Shown: one piece after another, positions 60,927 to 64,000 of the stretch
Position numbering within the stretch: position 1 is the stretch's first letter
How the letters are laid out: every line of letters starts with the position of its first letter
Assembly: GCA_035628135.1 (NCBI GenBank)
Contig: DASPKM010000001.1
Coordinates: 186,001 to 250,000, forward strand
From: DASPKM01 sp035628135
GTDB taxonomy: Bacteria; Bacteroidota; Bacteroidia; Chitinophagales; Chitinophagaceae
Length of the DNA: 64,000 nt
Direction: 5' to 3'
Position numbers and translations under genes: made by a program
Notes under the pieces: generated by a model
Seen by the model: the letters and a program-made list of their open reading frames with translations, nothing else
The model's database searches: none
Told to the model about the DNA's origin: nothing

Positions 60927-61037
60927 AAAAGTTAAAAAGTAAAAGTGAAAAGAGAAAAGTCAAAGTCAGCAATTGTTGTTTCCGGGCATGCGGGGCATGG
61001 CTATGCTTTTAACTTTTATACTTTTCACTTTTCACTT
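60927..61037. repeat. Inverted AAAAGTGAAAAGT microrepeat between the sigma and DGPF genes
   Basis: AAAAGTTAAAAAGTAAAAGTGAAAAG (60927 onward, partial citation) is answered by CTTTTAACTTTTATACTTTTCACTTTTCACTT from 61006, an imperfect long inverted pair around a GC-rich loop. A third microrepeat family in the same architectural class. Confidence 0.6.
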
Positions 61038-61053
61038 GCGCGGTGAGGCAACC

Positions 61054-61395
61054 TTACATGTCGAACTTCATCACTTCCCTTACCTCTACAGTTCCACCAT
61101 GAGACAGGTCGGGGCAGGCTTTGGCAAGCTCTATTGCCTCCTCTAATGAATTGGCCTTAACCACAAAGAATCCGCCCACGATTTCCTTGCTTTCCGCAAA
61201 GGGCCCGTCGGTAACCACGTTTTGCTTCCGCACTGTTTTACCTACGGGTGTCAGGGCTTCGCCCGCGGCGTATATGCTTCTTTGCTGCAGGTCCTGCACC
61301 CAGGCGAACCATTTCTGCATATTGTTCTCCATGTCCTGGGGTGAAGCGGTTGTGGGATCGAGACCACCGCGGAAAATGAACATAAAATCTTTCAT
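61054..61395 (-). CDS. YCII-related (DGPF) protein
   Basis: 113 aa. DFMFIFRGG at the start, then VTDGPFAESKEIVGGFFVVKANSLEEAIELA with the signature DGPF, and GGTVEVREVM. The dimeric alpha-beta-barrel-like fold is found beside ECF42 sigma factors, as here (157-base gap, same strand). The protein is thought to belong to the same stress or signalling response, although its mechanism is unknown. Confidence 0.92.
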   Translation of the reverse strand: MKDFMFIFRGGLDPTTASPQDMENNMQKWFAWVQDLQQRSIYAAGEALTPVGKTVRKQNVVTDGPFAESKEIVGGFFVVKANSLEEAIELAKACPDLSHGGTVEVREVMKFDM

Positions 61396-61530
61396 GATGA
61401 GCGTTTTTAAATGATGGAATAATTAGTACGCCTATACGACGAATGAAGAAAAGACCGGAGGACAAATTTTTCAAAAAAATTTCAGCCCATGGCACCGCCG
61501 GTCATAATTCTTATTGGAGGGTTGGGCTTC

Positions 61531-61563
61531 AGGTCATTAAGTCATTGAGTCATTAGGTCATCG
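61531..61563. repeat. GTCATTAAGTCATTGAGTCA microrepeat
   Basis: Direct copies of the same microrepeat seen after the DAACS gene, here in the long gap upstream of the DGPF gene. Confidence 0.55.
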
Positions 61564-61665
61564 GGATAATGGCGAGTGGCCCGATGGTCCAAAAGTAAAA
61601 GCTTTATTAACCAGGATGTGTTGCCTGCGGCCGATCCTGTAACTACAAGCAAGACAAGCTTAAGT

Positions 61666-61786
61666 TATCTTATAGCGAAAAAAGGACGAAGGATGAACGT
61701 AGGATAAGCGTAGGATAGTAGAACGAAAACAGGAGAAACGATACTGGAAAGACCTAAAAAAACCCCGGTTTTGCCGGGGCTTTTTT
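61666..61786 (+). ncRNA. Candidate purine-rich small RNA
   Basis: TATCTTAT (61666-61673) is a partial -7 match. About 80 bases of purine-rich sequence follow, with six GGA triplets (61684, 61691, 61702, 61713, 61732, 61746), two of them inside TAGGAT. The stretch runs straight into a terminator (61757-61786). No usable reading frame is present, and no + strand gene precedes the terminator. The unit is predicted only; I cannot match it to a named RNA family. Confidence 0.4.
61757..61786 (+). terminator. Intrinsic terminator of the purine-rich unit
   Basis: CCCCGG, TTTTG, CCGGGG preceded by seven A and followed by CTTTTTT makes a textbook terminator. There is no + strand gene within 2 kb upstream to explain it. 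Confidence 0.85.
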
Positions 61787-62090
61787 AATCCGTTTAGTAG
61801 TTGCTTTGGAGGTTACTCGGATAAGGACTACAAATGTTTCACAAGGTATTGGATCTAAAAAAAAGAAGTTGATTGATACTGGATTTTAATTGGTTCTTTT
61901 CTCAGGATGTTGGATGTTTGGTTTTCTGGATATTGGCGGTTTTTTATGCCGGATATTGGATTTTCATTGACCGTAACAATATCAATCAACTTGTACATCA
62001 AAAGTAATAGTGCCCCGCCTTCAGGACAAGAGCACTATTGCTGAATTTTATCAATTCGGAATTTTCAACCGCTGTCGTAACTTCCCCAGC
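61787..62090. other. Intergenic stretch with no gene
   Basis: Loose GGATATTGGA/GGATGTTGGATG microrepeats (about 61909-61960) and a perfect 10-bp inverted pair, GTTGATTGAT (61868-61877) and ATCAATCAAC (61981-61990), are all I can see. No gene, RNA or clear terminator of the dehydrogenase gene is recognisable. Confidence 0.5.
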
Positions 62091-63830
62091 TTATTCGCGG
62101 GAAACTACTATCCGCCCGCTAAACTGCCTTGCATTGCCAACCAGTTGCACAATGTAGGTGCCCTGCGGCAGCTGGGGGATCAGTATCTCATTAAAACCGA
62201 TCATGCCCGTGATGTTCCTAACGAACATGGTCTGGCCGGACGGCGTCAATACCCGCATAGACGTGAATGGCTCATATATAGTAAGCCTCAGACGGTTGCC
62301 TCTCACGATTCCGGGAACAAATGCGCCCGCCAGTTGTTTGTCCCACGAAGTAGTTACCACCGGTGAATATTCCGCCGTGCCATCGGCATTATTAATCCTT
62401 AGCCTGTAATAAATTACACCGGTATTGGCTATGTGATGCTGAACCGAATAACTTGACCCGTTCAGGCTATTGGAAGCCGCCACAGCCTGGGCCAACTGGT
62501 AATTCCTTCCGTCGAAGCTATACTCTACCTGGAAATTTTTCAGGTCTATTTCATACGTTGTTCTCCAGCTTACTTCTATATGATTGTTTTTCCGGATGGC
62601 ATTGAAGTTCACCAACCGCAGCGGCAATTGGGTGTTGGTAGTTACCGTTGATACAGAACCCGCATTGAGGGATACTGCGTACAACTCCCCGTTTTCGGCT
62701 TCGCCGAACGCGGCAATGCCTGTTGCCAGGGTTTGCGATGATACCCACCATCCGCCGCCGTTGGGCCTTATCTTATACGTATTGCCTGAGTAAAAATCAG
62801 CAGCGATGTAATAACCGTATAAAGCCGGATACAACGAGCCGCGATACACCTGCCCACCAGTAACGGCCGCCGCGCCGGGAACCGGGTTCGGGTAGTCGTA
62901 TACGGGAGCAATGTAACTGTTCTGTGGCCCGCAACCTGCCGTGTTGTACGCGACCGAACCTTCATAACACCTCCATCCAAAATTGGCCGATGGCGGTATG
63001 CCCGCTGCCAGATAGTTGATCTCTTCCCTTGCATCCTGTCCAACATCGCCTATCCACATATCGTACGTGAGCCGGTCGAAGCTCCACCGGAAAGGATTTC
63101 TAAGTCCAAGCGCAAAAATCTCGTCACGGACCGAGGGATCATCGGTATAAGGGTTGTCGGTAGGAATGGTATAATACGGTGCTATGTATGCGCTGTCGCC
63201 CGTGTTCACGCGCAGGCGGATCATTTTGCCCAGCAGGCTGTTGCCGTTCTGCGCATTGTTGAACGGGTCGCCGCCGCTGCCGCCATCGCCGGTGGCAAAA
63301 TACAGCATGCCATCGGAGCCGAACTGCAGCCTGCCGCCATTGTGATTGGTAAAGTTATCGCCGGTAGGCTTGGCTATGCTCAGCAATACCTTCCGCGAAG
63401 TATCGTCGGCTATATTGGGATTGGAGGCACGGGTCTGGTACCGTGCGATATTAATAAAGGTGGTGGTATTAGGACTGGAGCCTGTAGTAGTGGTATAGTA
63501 CACGTAAAAGAAACGGTTGGTTTCATAGTCGGGATGAAAGGCAAGGCTCAACAGGCCGCGCTCCCCACCCGAACTGATGCCCGATACCGTTACAAGGTCC
63601 CCGATATAAGCGTATGCCTGGCTGTATATCCTGATCACTCCTTCCTTCTGCACCACGAACAGGCGATTGGTTCCGTCGCCCGCGTTTACGATGTCGATAG
63701 GCTGGTTGAGACCCGTGATCACAGGGGTGTAAATAAGGTTCGGTTGTGCATGACCGGTTCCTGCCGAAAGAACCAGGGTGAGCAGTATGATTACAGGATA
63801 ATTGAGGTAAGGCGTAGCTTTTCTGTGCAT
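62091..63830 (-). CDS. Secreted PQQ-type sugar dehydrogenase with T9SS sorting domain
   Basis: 579 aa with a signal peptide (VIILLTLVLSAGTGHAQ). The soluble glucose/sorbosone-dehydrogenase propeller (about 30-390) has NHNGGRLQFGSDGMLYFATGDGGSGGDP (in parts), LLGKMIRLRVNTGD and EIFALGLRNPFRWSFDR. The PQQ-binding residues cannot be fixed from sequence alone. A linker with a fibronectin-like character (EVSWRTTYEIDLKNFQVEYSFDGRNY) and a T9SS-type C-terminal end (MRVLTPSGQTMFVRNITG, PQGTYIVQLVGNARQFSGRIVV) follow. It should act outside the outer membrane. Confidence 0.9.
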   Translation of the reverse strand: MHRKATPYLNYPVIILLTLVLSAGTGHAQPNLIYTPVITGLNQPIDIVNAGDGTNRLFVVQKEGVIRIYSQAYAYIGDLVTVSGISSGGERGLLSLAFHPDYETNRFFYVYYTTTTGSSPNTTTFINIARYQTRASNPNIADDTSRKVLLSIAKPTGDNFTNHNGGRLQFGSDGMLYFATGDGGSGGDPFNNAQNGNSLLGKMIRLRVNTGDSAYIAPYYTIPTDNPYTDDPSVRDEIFALGLRNPFRWSFDRLTYDMWIGDVGQDAREEINYLAAGIPPSANFGWRCYEGSVAYNTAGCGPQNSYIAPVYDYPNPVPGAAAVTGGQVYRGSLYPALYGYYIAADFYSGNTYKIRPNGGGWWVSSQTLATGIAAFGEAENGELYAVSLNAGSVSTVTTNTQLPLRLVNFNAIRKNNHIEVSWRTTYEIDLKNFQVEYSFDGRNYQLAQAVAASNSLNGSSYSVQHHIANTGVIYYRLRINNADGTAEYSPVVTTSWDKQLAGAFVPGIVRGNRLRLTIYEPFTSMRVLTPSGQTMFVRNITGMIGFNEILIPQLPQGTYIVQLVGNARQFSGRIVVSRE

Positions 63831-63901
63831 AGACTGGTGGTTTGAAGAATTTGCACAAATTTGATGCCGCCGAAAAAAAAATGAACGGCGCTCATTTTTT
63901 T

Positions 63902-63962
63902 TTGGTCATTGGTCAATAGGCCATTGGGTCAATAAGTCAATAAGTCAATAGGTCAATAGGAT
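63902..63962. repeat. GGTCAATAAGTCAATAGG microrepeat
   Basis: Many direct copies of GTCAATA(A/G) units upstream of the sugar-dehydrogenase gene, related to the repeats at 56472 and 61531. The last 38 bases of the window contain no recognisable feature. Confidence 0.6.
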
Positions 63963-64000
63963 TAAAATTAATTGGGCCATTAAATCGTTCGGGAAAATTT

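Noticed and set aside
61666..61786. CsrB/RsmY homologue because of GGA motifs
   Set aside because: Most GGA triplets here do not fit ANGGA in a hairpin loop, and CsrA is not generally known in this phylum; kept only as an unnamed candidate RNA.

Overview
The window is chromosomal DNA of a free-living Bacteroidota, most likely a member of the Chitinophagaceae. The evidence is type IX secretion (T9SS) C-terminal sorting domains on several exported proteins, a GldG homologue, paired DUF1573 proteins, DUF3857/transglutaminase proteins, S74-chaperone repeat proteins, lipoproteins, and intergenic boxes matching the Bacteroidota -7 element TAnnTTTG. No tRNA, rRNA, CRISPR array, insertion sequence or phage module was seen. 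The species cannot be named from the sequence.

Layout. 1-4706 is a signalling island on the + strand: the end of a sensor kinase, two near-twin NarL-type response regulators, a 123-aa protein of unknown function, a non-coding stretch, and a PAS kinase/regulator pair. 4742-9352 (- strand) holds a lipoprotein, an AraC regulator, an M1 peptidase and a MocR regulator divergent from an AhpD-like protein and a PEP mutase/isocitrate lyase homologue (9432-10684). 10706-20571 is mixed: a lipoprotein with a TonB-like domain, a broken beta-helix gene, a ROK kinase, a large T9SS BNR protein, a globin, GldG, a WD40 protein and an acetyltransferase. 20592-29653 (- strand) is a compact run: MFS carrier, MGH1-like glycosidase, ethanolamine-type permease, glutamine-synthetase-like ligase, iron alcohol dehydrogenase and aldehyde dehydrogenase. 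29880-39655 carries a helical-repeat protein, two secreted proteins, an aminotransferase, two DUF1573 proteins and a fused 2-oxoacid dehydrogenase E1. 39785-64000 carries a hybrid PAS kinase, twin DUF3857 proteins, a beta-helix membrane protein, a second S74 protein, a serine hydrolase, PhzF, DCC, YebC, two amino-acid transporters, a DedA/MFS/GT9 cluster, an ECF42-type sigma factor with its DGPF partner, and a T9SS-sorted sugar dehydrogenase.

Most interesting locus. Three palindromes with the core TGTAG-N8-CTACA lie at 1147-1170, 1953-1982 and 2561-2583. They sit upstream of, respectively, the second response regulator, the 123-aa protein, and a roughly 250-nt unit that has no convincing gene. 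That unit has eight copies of a TCCTATGAA-like motif and ends in a strong intrinsic terminator. In the last two cases the palindrome-to-promoter spacing is identical (42 bases to a shared CTATTTTTTCC box, 71 to the -7 core). The arrangement resembles proteobacterial GacA-box control of RsmX/Y/Z: a NarL-type regulator, an 18-bp TGTA-type palindrome and a repeat-bearing small RNA. The sequence is unrelated, and the idea that this is an analogous circuit is inference.

A second notable locus is the permease-ligase-ADH-ALDH operon. It is consistent with a gamma-glutamylated route for ethanolamine or a similar amino alcohol rather than the EutBC microcompartment route.
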